Below the pieces are notes generated by a model, which was not told where the DNA came from, did no database searches, and saw nothing but the letters and a program-made list of their open reading frames with translations. A program made the translations under genes and the position numbers. Positions 27,430-36,615 of a DNA stretch of 64,000 bases are shown here, one piece after another. Numbering within the stretch: the stretch's first letter is position 1; each line of letters starts with the position of its first letter. Origin of the DNA: an uncultured Rhodospirillales bacterium (lineage in GTDB: Bacteria; Pseudomonadota; Alphaproteobacteria; ATCC43930; CGMCC-115725); contig CAIKMD010000006.1 in the NCBI GenBank assembly GCA_903828515.1, positions 682,001 through 746,000 of the forward strand. Reading direction: 5' to 3'.

Positions 27430-27453
27430 CGAACCCTCCCCCTCAAGGGGGGA
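27430..27453. repeat. Repeat C fragment
   Basis: CCCTCCCCCTCAAGGGGGGAGGG is an imperfect palindrome of the same family as 13578-13718 and 16912-16931. It lies in the guaA leader and may act as a transcript hairpin. Confidence 0.7.
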
Positions 27454-27544
27454 GGGAACGCGCGTCCGCTCGAACGAACCGGATTCGCGCCGCCGTCCCC
27501 GTGCTCTTGCGCCATAACCGCCCGCCGAGGAAGATGACGACGCC

Positions 27545-29104
<1,560 letters not shown>

Positions 29105-29170
29105 GGGTTAGACAGTCCGCCTTCCCGAACGGGTATTGAACAATAATGGTTTGAGGAATAGGCGCGGAAT

Positions 29171-29848
29171 ATGGTGACTATCCAACAAATCACTCCTGAG
29201 TATCTGGCCAAGCTCAGGACCGAATTGGTCGCGCAGTTTCCGGGTGCGAGATTCGGATGGCCTGCAGATGCCAAAACAGCGGCTTTGGATGAGTTGTTGC
29301 GTGCTCTTTCGGATGGTCGTGAGGAGGCCATTCAGGAGACGCTTACCGCCCACCCTTACGCCATACAGTACGCTGTCGACTACTCTGGTCATCATGGTAT
29401 TTGGGCATTTCCAAAGCAGATGATTAAGCCATCTGCAGCAGATGGAACATCGGGATTGATCCCAGACTACTTGATCGTAACACGGTCTTCGCTTGGGTAT
29501 TTCTGGTACATCATTGAACTCAAGCGTTTCGACGCACAATTCGCGAACGCGGATGGAACCGGCTACAGCAAAGAAGGCCATAAGGCGCTTGCTCAATGCA
29601 ACGCCTACCTCGCCCATTTTCGAGACTATATTGACACCGTGCGTAGCAATGTTCGCATTCCTGAGTTGATACAGCCCGAAGGGGTAATTTTGTTGATAGG
29701 GGATTCAGAAAAGGAAAGTGAAGCTCAGAGGCAGTGCCGCGAGGATTTTGTGCGTAGCAATCCGAAGATCAACGTAGTCAGCTATCGACGCATTATTCGC
29801 GGATTGGAAAGTGATCTGCGAGTCCGATCGCAGTCGGCGGGCCAGTGA
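29171..29848 (+). CDS. Shedu-like (DUF4263) PD-(D/E)xK nuclease protein
   Basis: A 225-residue protein resembling the Shedu anti-phage nuclease SduA (DUF4263). The PD-(D/E)xK core is visible: Pro98-Asp99 in GLIPDYLIV and Glu117-x-Lys119 in YIIELKR, followed by the helix EGHKALAQCNAYLAHFRDYI, whose Gln and Tyr are typical of the domain. The N-terminal 90 residues are a helical region with ALSDGREEAIQETLTAHPY, also seen in Shedu proteins. It is shorter than many SduA proteins. Base composition is less GC-rich than guaA just upstream, which fits recent transfer. A defence role is inferred from the family. Confidence 0.75.
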   Translation: MVTIQQITPEYLAKLRTELVAQFPGARFGWPADAKTAALDELLRALSDGREEAIQETLTAHPYAIQYAVDYSGHHGIWAFPKQMIKPSAADGTSGLIPDYLIVTRSSLGYFWYIIELKRFDAQFANADGTGYSKEGHKALAQCNAYLAHFRDYIDTVRSNVRIPELIQPEGVILLIGDSEKESEAQRQCREDFVRSNPKINVVSYRRIIRGLESDLRVRSQSAGQ

Positions 29849-29989
29849 TCGAGTGGGAGTGACCAGATCGTCGCAGCGGTCATGTTGTTGCATCACGATC
29901 ACAGTGCGCTTAATCCAATGCGGGGAGGAAATTTAGCTGCGCTGTCAACGTAGTCTGCGTAATTGAAGAAGTAGAAGACGCGCCTCGGA

Positions 29990-30763
29990 TTAGAACGGAA
30001 TTTCGTCGTCCAGATCGGCGCTCGTGGGAGATCGCCCCTTCGAGGCGGTCGGTATTTGACTTGCGGGACGTGGCGGCAGGAGGGGCTGGGGCGACTGGGC
30101 TGGCGGAAGTTCGCGCTTCTCATCGTCGATAGCCTTGGCCTCGCCAATCGTATTCATGATTGTGGACACGAGCTTGTGCATGGTCGGGCTATCAGCAAGT
30201 TGGGCGATATTGGCGGCGCCGGCCAAGATCGCGACCATGATTCCGGCCAGCATCACCACGTTTACTCGCGGAGTCTCCAGTGCCGCCTCGAACTCCGCGA
30301 TACGCTTGCGCAACACGGCGCGCCGAGGTTCCGGCATATCCGCCTGATCGATAAGGGTTTTGATGCCGTGAACGTGCTGGCGAAGGCGGTCCTTGATTTT
30401 TGCTTCGATTGCGATGGCATCGCGCTTGCTGCGGATGCTGTTATCAAGCAGCAACTGGGCAGCGTAATGGTCGAGGTCAACCTTGAATTCGGCAAATTGT
30501 TCGGACCCAAAACCCTTCCGGGTCGGAACAGTCATGCTTGCGAATGGTTCGATCTCATAGCGCTTTGCCACCGCTATGATAGTGTTCATCGCTGTGTGCT
30601 GTGCTGATTCGTAGCTATGCCAGTTGTTACCCTGATCGTCGATCGCCCCCAAGGCCTCGGCGAGGTAGGTTTCAGCTCGGCGCAGCACCATCCCGAACGC
30701 TGCTCGCGGATCGTCGGGCAGTTCGGCCAAGAACTCCTCGGTCAGGATCTCCATCACGCTCAT
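29990..30763 (-). CDS. Hypothetical membrane protein with SSB-like C-terminal tail
   Basis: A 257-residue protein I do not recognise. Residues 1-165 are mostly charged helices, 167-189 a membrane helix (VVMLAGIMVAILAGAANIA), and 215-245 a Pro-rich linker. It ends DLDDEIPF, almost identical to the acidic tip (DFDDDIPF in E. coli) by which single-strand DNA-binding protein recruits its partner enzymes. No OB-fold is present, so it is not SSB itself. It converges on the Shedu-like gene with 141 nt between them. GC is lower than average. Interaction with DNA-repair proteins at the membrane is speculation from the tail. Confidence 0.6.
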   Translation of the reverse strand: MSVMEILTEEFLAELPDDPRAAFGMVLRRAETYLAEALGAIDDQGNNWHSYESAQHTAMNTIIAVAKRYEIEPFASMTVPTRKGFGSEQFAEFKVDLDHYAAQLLLDNSIRSKRDAIAIEAKIKDRLRQHVHGIKTLIDQADMPEPRRAVLRKRIAEFEAALETPRVNVVMLAGIMVAILAGAANIAQLADSPTMHKLVSTIMNTIGEAKAIDDEKRELPPAQSPQPLLPPRPASQIPTASKGRSPTSADLDDEIPF

Positions 30764-30876
30764 AAGGGCAGGATAGCAGGCTGGCTCGATTCCAGCTACT
30801 TACCGGCTATGCCAAGCATCCGATAATCGCGCGGCGACACGATCCGACCAGATTCGCCTCAGCCTCTCCCAACCAC

Positions 30877-31204
30877 CACAGGCCTCATGATTCGTCTCGA
30901 TAGCATCAGCAAGCAGCACGGCCATCAGATCCTGTTCATCGACGCGTCGATGGGCGGCGCGTCCGGCGTAGAAGCAGGCGGAAGCCGGGGATAGGGCAAG
31001 ACGATGTTCGAGAGCTTTGAGACCAAGACTGTCAAAACCTCCGGGGCCACGATACACGCCGTCGTTGGCGGCAGCGGGCCGCCGCTGCTCTTGCTGCACG
31101 GCTCGCCGCAGACGCATGTCATGTGGCATAAGGTGGCGCCGCACCTTGCCAAACAATTCACCGTCGTCGCCGTCGTCTGCCTGTACGGTGATGTCAGCCA
31201 GTGA
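30877..31204 (+). pseudogene. Chimeric fossil: ABC-F 5' end joined to dehalogenase 5' part
   Basis: Bases 30877-30955 match 36606-36684 (upstream bases and first 23 codons of the ABC-F gene) with one difference seen. From there the sequence follows 31965-32210, the leader and first 60 codons of the fluoroacetate dehalogenase gene, at about 93 percent by eye, then decays to a stop at 31204. The two sources share CGCGTCGATGGGC (36672-36684 and 31965-31977), which is exactly the junction. Neither fragment can make a working protein. The rest of the 30764-31438 gap shows no gene. Confidence 0.85.
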
Positions 31205-31438
31205 AGTCGCCCCGATTGCTTGGGATGACCTCGCTTTACGTTGGAGACCGTGTTTTAGCTTGGGGAGCGCCGCATTCGCCGTCGTACCCGATCGCTTTCC
31301 CGCTGGTTGCTATTCTTCTTAAGCTCGCCGAAACTGATCCTCGGCGGATCGCGGAATTCGATCACGCATCGATGCCAATGAATGGGCACGGCCCTCATTC
31401 GGCAATCGCGGCATAAAAAGACGACCGAGGAGGAACCC

Positions 31439-31954
31439 ATGCGCGTTTTGTCTATAGCTCTGTTCTTGTCGATGGCGGCGATATCGTCCGTTGCTCACGC
31501 GCAAGCGCCAGCGACACCCGATGGGGCAGCGCTCAAGACCTTCACGTCGTCGACCGAGATCGTGGACCTGATCGCGAAAGCGAAGGCCGACCGCAAGAAT
31601 GGCGAGCCTATGATCGCGGAGCGAATCCTCTCGCTTGCCCCTTATCGGGCGACGCTCGAATACCGCGCCGGGCTCGCGCCGGCCGCGGTTCACGAAAAGG
31701 ATGCCGAGATGATGGTGGTGCTCGAGGGGAGCGGCAGCATCACGACCGGCGGCACGCTCGTCGACGAGAAGCGCACCAACGCTGCCAATCTCTCGGGCAG
31801 TGGGATTGCGGGCGGTACGACGCAGGCGCTGAAAAAAGGCGATGTCCTCATCGTGCCTGAAAAGACGCCGCATCAAACGAAGCCGGCCGACGGTGACGTC
31901 CTCGTGCTGATGACCTTCCATGTGCCGCGACCCGTCGGCGTCGTGTGGCCGTGA
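31439..31954 (+). CDS. Exported cupin-domain protein
   Basis: A 171-residue protein with a signal peptide (MRVLSIALFLSMAAISSVAHA) and a single cupin barrel. The barrel motifs read HEKDAEMMVVLEGSGSITTGG and a second His in VPEKTPHQTKP, giving a likely metal site in the periplasm. A strong GAGGAGGAA site lies before the ATG at 31439; an in-frame upstream start at 31382 would bury the signal peptide. It is followed 70 nt later by the dehalogenase gene. The function is unknown; small exported cupins of this type have no agreed role. Confidence 0.8.
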   Translation: MRVLSIALFLSMAAISSVAHAQAPATPDGAALKTFTSSTEIVDLIAKAKADRKNGEPMIAERILSLAPYRATLEYRAGLAPAAVHEKDAEMMVVLEGSGSITTGGTLVDEKRTNAANLSGSGIAGGTTQALKKGDVLIVPEKTPHQTKPADGDVLVLMTFHVPRPVGVVWP

Positions 31955-32024
31955 GTCTCGCCCGCGCGTCGATGGGCGTCCATCCGGTGTAGAAGCAGGC
32001 GGAAGCCGGGGATAGGGTAAGACG

Positions 32025-32891
32025 ATGTTCGAGAACTTTGAGACCAAGTCGGTCAGAACCTCCGGGGCCACGATACACGCCGTCGTCGGCGGCAGCGGGC
32101 CGCCGCTGCTCTTGCTGCACGGTTCGCCGCAGACGCATGTCATGTGGCATAAATTGGCGCCGCGCCTTGCCGAACAATTCACTGTCGTCGCCGCCGATCT
32201 GCGCGGCTACGGCGATTCGAGCAAGCCGCCGGGCGGCGCCCGGCATGAGAATTACGCCAAGCGGGAAATGGCGCTCGACCAGGTCGAGCTGATGCGGCAG
32301 CTTGGCTTTTCCCAGTTTCAGTTGGTCGGTCACGATCGTGGCGGCCGCGTCGCGCACCGTCTCGCGCTCGACCATCCGGACGTGGTGAGCCGCCTCGCCG
32401 TGCTCGACATCGCACCGACAGCGACCATGTATGCCAAGACCGACCGCCGCTTTGCCACGGCCTATTTTCATTGGTTCTTTCTGATCCAGCCGTTCGATCT
32501 GCCGGAACGGTTGATCGGTGCCGATCCGGATTACTACTTTGGCCGTGGCTTTCGCCGCGCGGCCCCCGGCGTGTTCACCGACGAAGCGGTCGCCGAATAT
32601 ACCCGCTGCATGCGCGATCCGGCGGCGATCCATGCGACCTGCGAAGATTATCGTGCGTCCGCCGGCATCGATCTGGAGCATGACGCCGCGGATGCCGACC
32701 GCCGAATCGAGTGTCCTCTTCTCGCGTTATGGAGCGCGCGCGGCATCATCGGCGAATTGTTCGGGCCGGTGGAGGCTTGGCGCGACAAGGCGCGCGATGT
32801 CCGAGGGCAACCGATCGACTGCGGCCACTTCCTGGCCGAAGAAGCGCCCGACGAGACCCTGGCGGCGCTCCTCGGTTTTCTCGCGGCGTAG
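32025..32891 (+). CDS. Fluoroacetate/haloacetate dehalogenase
   Basis: A 288-residue alpha/beta hydrolase with the complete active site of fluoroacetate dehalogenases (EC 3.8.1.3), which hydrolyse haloacetate to glycolate and halide. Seen: nucleophile Asp104, with Arg105 and Arg108 that bind the carboxylate (GHDRGGRVAHR), acid Asp128, base His268 in CGHFLAEE, and the halide pocket His149, Trp150 (YFHWFF) and Tyr209 (EDYRASAG). His-Trp distinguishes true defluorinases from other epoxide hydrolase-like proteins. No signal peptide. A broken copy of its 5' part lies 1 kb upstream. Confidence 0.85.
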   Translation: MFENFETKSVRTSGATIHAVVGGSGPPLLLLHGSPQTHVMWHKLAPRLAEQFTVVAADLRGYGDSSKPPGGARHENYAKREMALDQVELMRQLGFSQFQLVGHDRGGRVAHRLALDHPDVVSRLAVLDIAPTATMYAKTDRRFATAYFHWFFLIQPFDLPERLIGADPDYYFGRGFRRAAPGVFTDEAVAEYTRCMRDPAAIHATCEDYRASAGIDLEHDAADADRRIECPLLALWSARGIIGELFGPVEAWRDKARDVRGQPIDCGHFLAEEAPDETLAALLGFLAA

Positions 32892-32937
32892 CGCTCGATC
32901 GAACATGGATTTCGGTGATTTAATTTATCGCCCTCGA

Positions 32938-33477
32938 TCATTCGTGCGAACGGGCAAGTTGCGACAGATCCTTGATGGCTCGTTCGAGCGCCTGCTTGTC
33001 GAGACGGTGCGATGAAAGTCTGTAGCCGAGATATGTCCAATAGATGATGCGTGCGCGGGTCGTGGCATGGTTGGTTTCCAATCCGGTCTCGATCAGCAGC
33101 GCCCGTAGATAGCTCTCCCGCTTTGCGTCGACCGCAGCGACGGCGGCTTTTGCTTCCGGCGCGGCCGTCGCCCAGGCACGAACGGCGACCTCCAGGCTCG
33201 ATCGGGCGGTAAAGGCCCGGCGCAACAGCGCTTCGAGACGATCGCCGGCGACGGCCTCGACCTCTGCGACAATCTCCTCCAGCGCGACCTCGCGCCAGCG
33301 TTGCAGGACGGCACGGTGGAATTCGCCGACGTCACGAAAGTGCCAGTAGAAGCTGCCGCGCGAGACACCCAGGCTCTTCGCCAGCGAGTCGGCCCTGAGC
33401 GCGGTAAAGCCGGCGCCCGCGAGCGCTTTCAGTCCTGCGTTGACCCATTCGGCCGGCCGGAGACGATCGTCGGACAT
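32938..33477 (-). CDS. TetR-family transcriptional regulator
   Basis: A 179-residue TetR regulator starting at the ATG at 33477 (MSDDRLRPAEWV); an in-frame GTG at 33492 would run into the operator. The helix-turn-helix is SLAKSLGVSRGSFYWHF (residues about 30-46), and the rest is the helical ligand and dimerisation domain. It diverges from a small membrane protein gene, and two matching palindromes lie in the 75-nt gap, so it very likely represses both its own gene and the neighbour. The inducer is unknown. Confidence 0.88.
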   Translation of the reverse strand: MSDDRLRPAEWVNAGLKALAGAGFTALRADSLAKSLGVSRGSFYWHFRDVGEFHRAVLQRWREVALEEIVAEVEAVAGDRLEALLRRAFTARSSLEVAVRAWATAAPEAKAAVAAVDAKRESYLRALLIETGLETNHATTRARIIYWTYLGYRLSSHRLDKQALERAIKDLSQLARSHE

Positions 33478-33481
33478 TCTT

Positions 33482-33545
33482 CCATACACCACTGTATTGA
33501 CAGGCTGCGGGTACGACTATATACAAACCATACACATATGTATGG
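33482..33545. promoter_or_regulatory. Divergent TetR control region with two operators and promoter
   Basis: Two 18-bp inverted repeats share the plan CCATACA-N4-TGTAT(T/G)G: 33482-33499 (six of seven arm pairs match) and 33528-33545 (perfect arms). Between them a strong + strand promoter reads TTGACA (33497-33502), 17 nt, TATACA (33520-33525). The first operator overlaps the -35 box and lies just ahead of the TetR start; the second covers the start point. Centres are 46 nt apart. This is a textbook repressor layout. Confidence 0.8.
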
Positions 33546-33552
33546 ATATTCG

Positions 33553-33897
33553 ATGCGAAATCTGCTCCTGGAAACCGCCGGCGTTCTGGCGTTTTTCATA
33601 TCGATCGCGCATGGCGTTCTGGGCGAGACGAAGATTTTCGCGCGGGCGCAGATCGAGCCGCCGCCGGCGCGGCGCCTGATGCGGCTGGTTTGGCATTGTA
33701 GTGCGGTGGCTTGGGGCAGCCTTGCGATCCTGCTCTTCTTTGCGCCTCGGTTTGAGGGTGCGCGCGACAGCATTGTCGCGGTCAGTGTCGTCACCTACGG
33801 ATTCGGTGCAATCGCCAACGCATGGGCGACGCGCGGCCGGCATATCGGGTGGATGGCGCTGGCCGTCGTGGTCGGCCTTGCCGTGGCGGGACGATAG
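33553..33897 (+). CDS. Small four-helix membrane protein under TetR control
   Basis: A 114-residue integral membrane protein with four hydrophobic segments (about residues 6-24, 48-68, 77-97 and 100-114). The ATG at 33553 is chosen because the alternative at 33538 lies within the operator. No family is recognised; the length and helices suit a small efflux-associated or DoxX/DUF-like membrane protein. It is the only gene downstream of the TetR-controlled promoter, so it should respond to the TetR ligand. Confidence 0.75.
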   Translation: MRNLLLETAGVLAFFISIAHGVLGETKIFARAQIEPPPARRLMRLVWHCSAVAWGSLAILLFFAPRFEGARDSIVAVSVVTYGFGAIANAWATRGRHIGWMALAVVVGLAVAGR

Positions 33898-33996
33898 CGA
33901 AGCGGCTTGCCGCGGCAAATCGGCGCAAATGATCAGGCCGGCCGAGGCCGCGCGATTTTTTCGGTACCAAATTCCCGGTGCAAGGTACGCTCTATC

Positions 33997-34758
33997 TTAC
34001 TGCCTTAAATTGCTCGGCAAACGAACGGCTAACCCAAGACCGGGCGGATGATTTTGATCCGCCAGGTTCGTTGGATCGAGGCTCCAGAGTGCGGCGAGCG
34101 CAATGACGCTCGCTTCGTCGGGAAAAGCACTGGCCCGACCTTCTCGAACAAGCGTCCACGCTTCGCGTGGTGAGGTTCCGTTGGCGATCAGCTCTTGCAC
34201 CTTGAGATTTTGCTCTTCCGCGACTTCGAAAATCCGTTCGCCGGCATCGACAGGCGACAGGCCATCGAGATTCACGAATCCCAGTTTCGCTTCTTCGGTC
34301 GTCTGCTCACCGGCATTCGCCAAGACATCGCCGTCGGCCCAGCTGAAGACACGGATCGGCTTGCCCTCACAGGCGCGCGCCCAAGCGGCGAAGTCGGTCA
34401 CGCGGTGGCTGCCGAAAAACTGAACGTCGTCGAATCGCTTCTTCAAGCGGGAAAACAACGTATCGAATTTTTCTCCGATGCCTCGTGACGCTTCGGTGGC
34501 GACGGGATACGGAAACCACGCGCTTACAGCCACAACCCAACCATTGATCGGCGGCGAGACGAACATCCATGGATCGGATATCGACGAATCGATAGGGGGA
34601 CACGCAGCCGCAAGGCCGGTCGCCCAGTTTGCCGGCGTTGCCTGACGGATCTCGAGTGCATCGATAACCGAAGCGGGATCGGATGTCTTGATGGCGAACC
34701 AGGAAACCTTATATCCGAAGGACTGCGGATGATCGGGCGTCCGGTTGAATGAAGACAT
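33997..34758 (-). CDS. Hypothetical protein
   Basis: A 253-residue protein without signal peptide or membrane helix. I do not recognise a family with certainty. The N-terminal part (FGYKVSWFAIKTSDPASVIDAL, then NGWVVAVSAWFPYP) has strand-rich sequence with many aromatic residues, and DVQFFGSHRVTDFAAWARACEG and RVFSWADGDVLANAGE suggest a two-lobed sensor-like domain of the kind seen in immunity or SMI1-like proteins, without firm support. It begins 1 nt after the stop of the upstream exported protein gene, so the two are co-transcribed and probably work together. Confidence 0.65.
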   Translation of the reverse strand: MSSFNRTPDHPQSFGYKVSWFAIKTSDPASVIDALEIRQATPANWATGLAAACPPIDSSISDPWMFVSPPINGWVVAVSAWFPYPVATEASRGIGEKFDTLFSRLKKRFDDVQFFGSHRVTDFAAWARACEGKPIRVFSWADGDVLANAGEQTTEEAKLGFVNLDGLSPVDAGERIFEVAEEQNLKVQELIANGTSPREAWTLVREGRASAFPDEASVIALAALWSLDPTNLADQNHPPGLGLAVRLPSNLRQ

Positions 34759-34759
34759 G

Positions 34760-35758
34760 TCAACTTTTCTCTTCCGTCTTCACGCTGAGCTTGCTCGCCC
34801 CGTAATAGCCGTAGACCTCGTGCAACAGGGTCAGCACCTCGCTCGCAAGGTCGGTATCGGAGGTCTTGTCGGCCGGATAGGTTTTTGAATAATTCGGCGC
34901 GCGCCCCGGATCGGCGAAGCCGGCGCTGTGCAGGCGCGCGATACGCTCGGGCGTCAACACAGCCGCGATCGCCGGCCAGCTGTCGGCTGACTGCGCTTCG
35001 CAATAGAAGGCATTGGGTTCCGTCTGGGGCTGGCACTGGATATAGCCCAGCCCCGTGTCGAACACGGCAAAGACGTGACGATGGATATTGATCCTCAGCC
35101 GCGTGATCTCGGCGGTGACCATCGGTCCATGGAGTCTGATCAGGTCCGCTGTCGTGCTGTCGGGGCCGAGTTTCTGTGCGGGCTCGTCCTCTTTAGGCTT
35201 ATAGGCGCAGGCATGTACGGCCGTGGCAGCCATCGATGGCGCATCGTTGATGATGCCCGCAAGGTTTTGTGAGGGCCCGTTGCGCGGCGGACACGCTTGG
35301 CTCGCGATCGATTTGGTTTCGATCTCGAGGTTCGGCAGGTCGGCGTCGTAGCCTTGGGCGAGGGCGGCAAGCACCGTGTCGGCGATGGCCTCGGCGGAAA
35401 TATCCGGGCGGAAGGTCTGAACGTAGTTGCCGAAGCTCGGGTCGAGCGTCCAGCCCATCGCGGCCAAGCGATGGATATGCTCGGGTGTCAGTACGCGGCC
35501 CAGCGAGACCTGCATCAAGGCGCCGGCCGCTTCGCAACGCAGGGTCTGGTCGCTCATGCGGCGACACTGCACATATTTATTGCCATCCCAAACCGTGGCG
35601 AGGTTGTCGCGGCCCGGTCGGTCGAGGACCCGAATGGCCGAGATCGCGGCGGCGACTTTCTCTTTATCGGCGATTTGGGCCAAAGCGGGATAAGTGGCCA
35701 TGACCGCCATGACCGGGACCATCACCGCCAGCCGGCCAAAAATTCCTTTGAGCATCAT
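34760..35758 (-). CDS. Exported hypothetical protein with two internal repeats
   Basis: A 332-residue protein with a signal peptide (GRLAVMVPVMAVMATYPALA). The mature protein has two similar halves: each carries a Gln-Cys/Cys pair (VQCRR...LRCEAAG and IQCQP...FYCEAQS) followed by VLTPE-I-RL and an aromatic C-terminal stretch (YVQTFRPDISAEAIAD and YSKTYPADKTSDTDLA). The paired cysteines may form disulfides in the periplasm. The start codon at 35758 has GGAG upstream. The family is not one I can name. It is followed 1 nt later by the soluble hypothetical gene. Confidence 0.7.
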   Translation of the reverse strand: MMLKGIFGRLAVMVPVMAVMATYPALAQIADKEKVAAAISAIRVLDRPGRDNLATVWDGNKYVQCRRMSDQTLRCEAAGALMQVSLGRVLTPEHIHRLAAMGWTLDPSFGNYVQTFRPDISAEAIADTVLAALAQGYDADLPNLEIETKSIASQACPPRNGPSQNLAGIINDAPSMAATAVHACAYKPKEDEPAQKLGPDSTTADLIRLHGPMVTAEITRLRINIHRHVFAVFDTGLGYIQCQPQTEPNAFYCEAQSADSWPAIAAVLTPERIARLHSAGFADPGRAPNYSKTYPADKTSDTDLASEVLTLLHEVYGYYGASKLSVKTEEKS

Positions 35759-35860
35759 GGTCGGCGCTCCGCGAAAAGTGCTGCGAAGGTTATGAGTTCC
35801 TGATATGTTCCGAAACAACCATCATGCGCGGTATTGGTCAAGTCCGATTTTCGCGCGAGC

Positions 35861-35902
35861 TTTAGCCTCGCGGTTGATTTGGACCATTCAATAGGCTAAA
35901 TT
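35861..35902 (+). promoter_or_regulatory. Promoter and inverted repeat of the vapBC operon
   Basis: TTGATT (35874-35879), 17 nt, TAAATT (35897-35902) forms a good promoter. Perfect 8-bp arms TTTAGCCT (35861-35868) and AGGCTAAA (35893-35900) flank the -35 box and overlap the -10 box, as expected for autorepression by VapBC. The predicted start point falls at or next to the A of the vapB ATG, so the transcript may be leaderless. Confidence 0.6.
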
Positions 35903-35908
35903 ATTTCC

Positions 35909-36166
35909 ATGCAAATCTCCGTTTCCGACGCCAAAGGCCAACTGACCGATCTCGTCCGCCGGGCCGAGGCGGGGGATGAGGTCGTGCTGACCCGTCATGG
36001 CCATGCCGCCGTGCGACTGGTGCCGATCAAGGTCGCGCCCGATCGCAAATCGCGCCGTGCGCTGCTCGAGGCGGCGCGGGCTGCCGGGTCGGCCAAGGCG
36101 AAGGCGGGGCCGGATGCGGCGCGCAGCCAGGATTTTCTTTACGGGGATGACGGCCTGCCGGAATGA
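35909..36166 (+). CDS. vapB: Phd/YefM-type antitoxin (VapB)
   Basis: An 85-residue antitoxin of the Phd/YefM fold. The DNA-binding part is the N-terminal MQISVSDAKGQLTDLVRRAEAGDEVVL-type region (residues 1-50, with VVLTRHGHAAVRLVPI), and the C-terminal tail (SQDFLYGDDGLPE) is the toxin-masking segment; the FLYGDDGLPE end is typical of antitoxins of PIN toxins. It overlaps the toxin start by ATGA. It should neutralise the toxin and repress the operon through the upstream inverted repeat. Confidence 0.88.
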   Translation: MQISVSDAKGQLTDLVRRAEAGDEVVLTRHGHAAVRLVPIKVAPDRKSRRALLEAARAAGSAKAKAGPDAARSQDFLYGDDGLPE

Positions 36167-36546
36167 TCGCGGTCGATACCTCGGCCTTGATGGCCATCGT
36201 CCTTGGTGAACCGTCGGCCGATGCCTGCATCGCGGCGATCGAAGCCGACGATCATATTCTGATTTCCGCTGGCACCGTGGCCGAGGCGTTGATCGTCGCC
36301 GCGCGGCGCAACGTCGGCGCCGAGATCGCGTCCATCATCGACGGGCTCGGCTTCGAAGTCGTGTCGGTCACGCCGGCGGCGGCGCGGCGCATCGGCGATG
36401 CCTATGCGGCGTGGGGCAAGGGCATGAAATCGGCCGGGCTGAATTTCGGCGACTGCTTTGCTTATGAAGTCGCGAAGGAACATGCCTGTCGCCTCTTGTA
36501 TGTCGGCGATGATTTCGCGAAGACCGACATCGAGAGCGTTCTCTGA
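36163..36546 (+). CDS. vapC: PIN-domain ribonuclease toxin (VapC)
   Basis: A 127-residue PIN-domain endoribonuclease. The acidic metal-binding residues are present: Asp5 (IAVDTSAL), Glu41 (TVAEAL), Asp97 (FGDCFAYEVA) and Asp116/117 near the end. VapC toxins cut tRNA or rRNA and stop translation when the antitoxin is degraded. It is translationally coupled to vapB. The set appears intact and sits next to the ABC-F gene. Confidence 0.88.
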   Translation: MIAVDTSALMAIVLGEPSADACIAAIEADDHILISAGTVAEALIVAARRNVGAEIASIIDGLGFEVVSVTPAAARRIGDAYAAWGKGMKSAGLNFGDCFAYEVAKEHACRLLYVGDDFAKTDIESVL

Positions 36547-36615
36547 GCAGGGGTGTCTCCCTGCATCATCAACCAAGACAAATGATCGCAACAACGTCCA
36601 GTTAGCACAGGCCTC

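Noticed and set aside
31004-31204. A functional 66-residue alpha/beta hydrolase
   Set aside because: It contains only the first strand and oxyanion-loop region of the dehalogenase and no catalytic residues; treated as part of the chimeric fossil.
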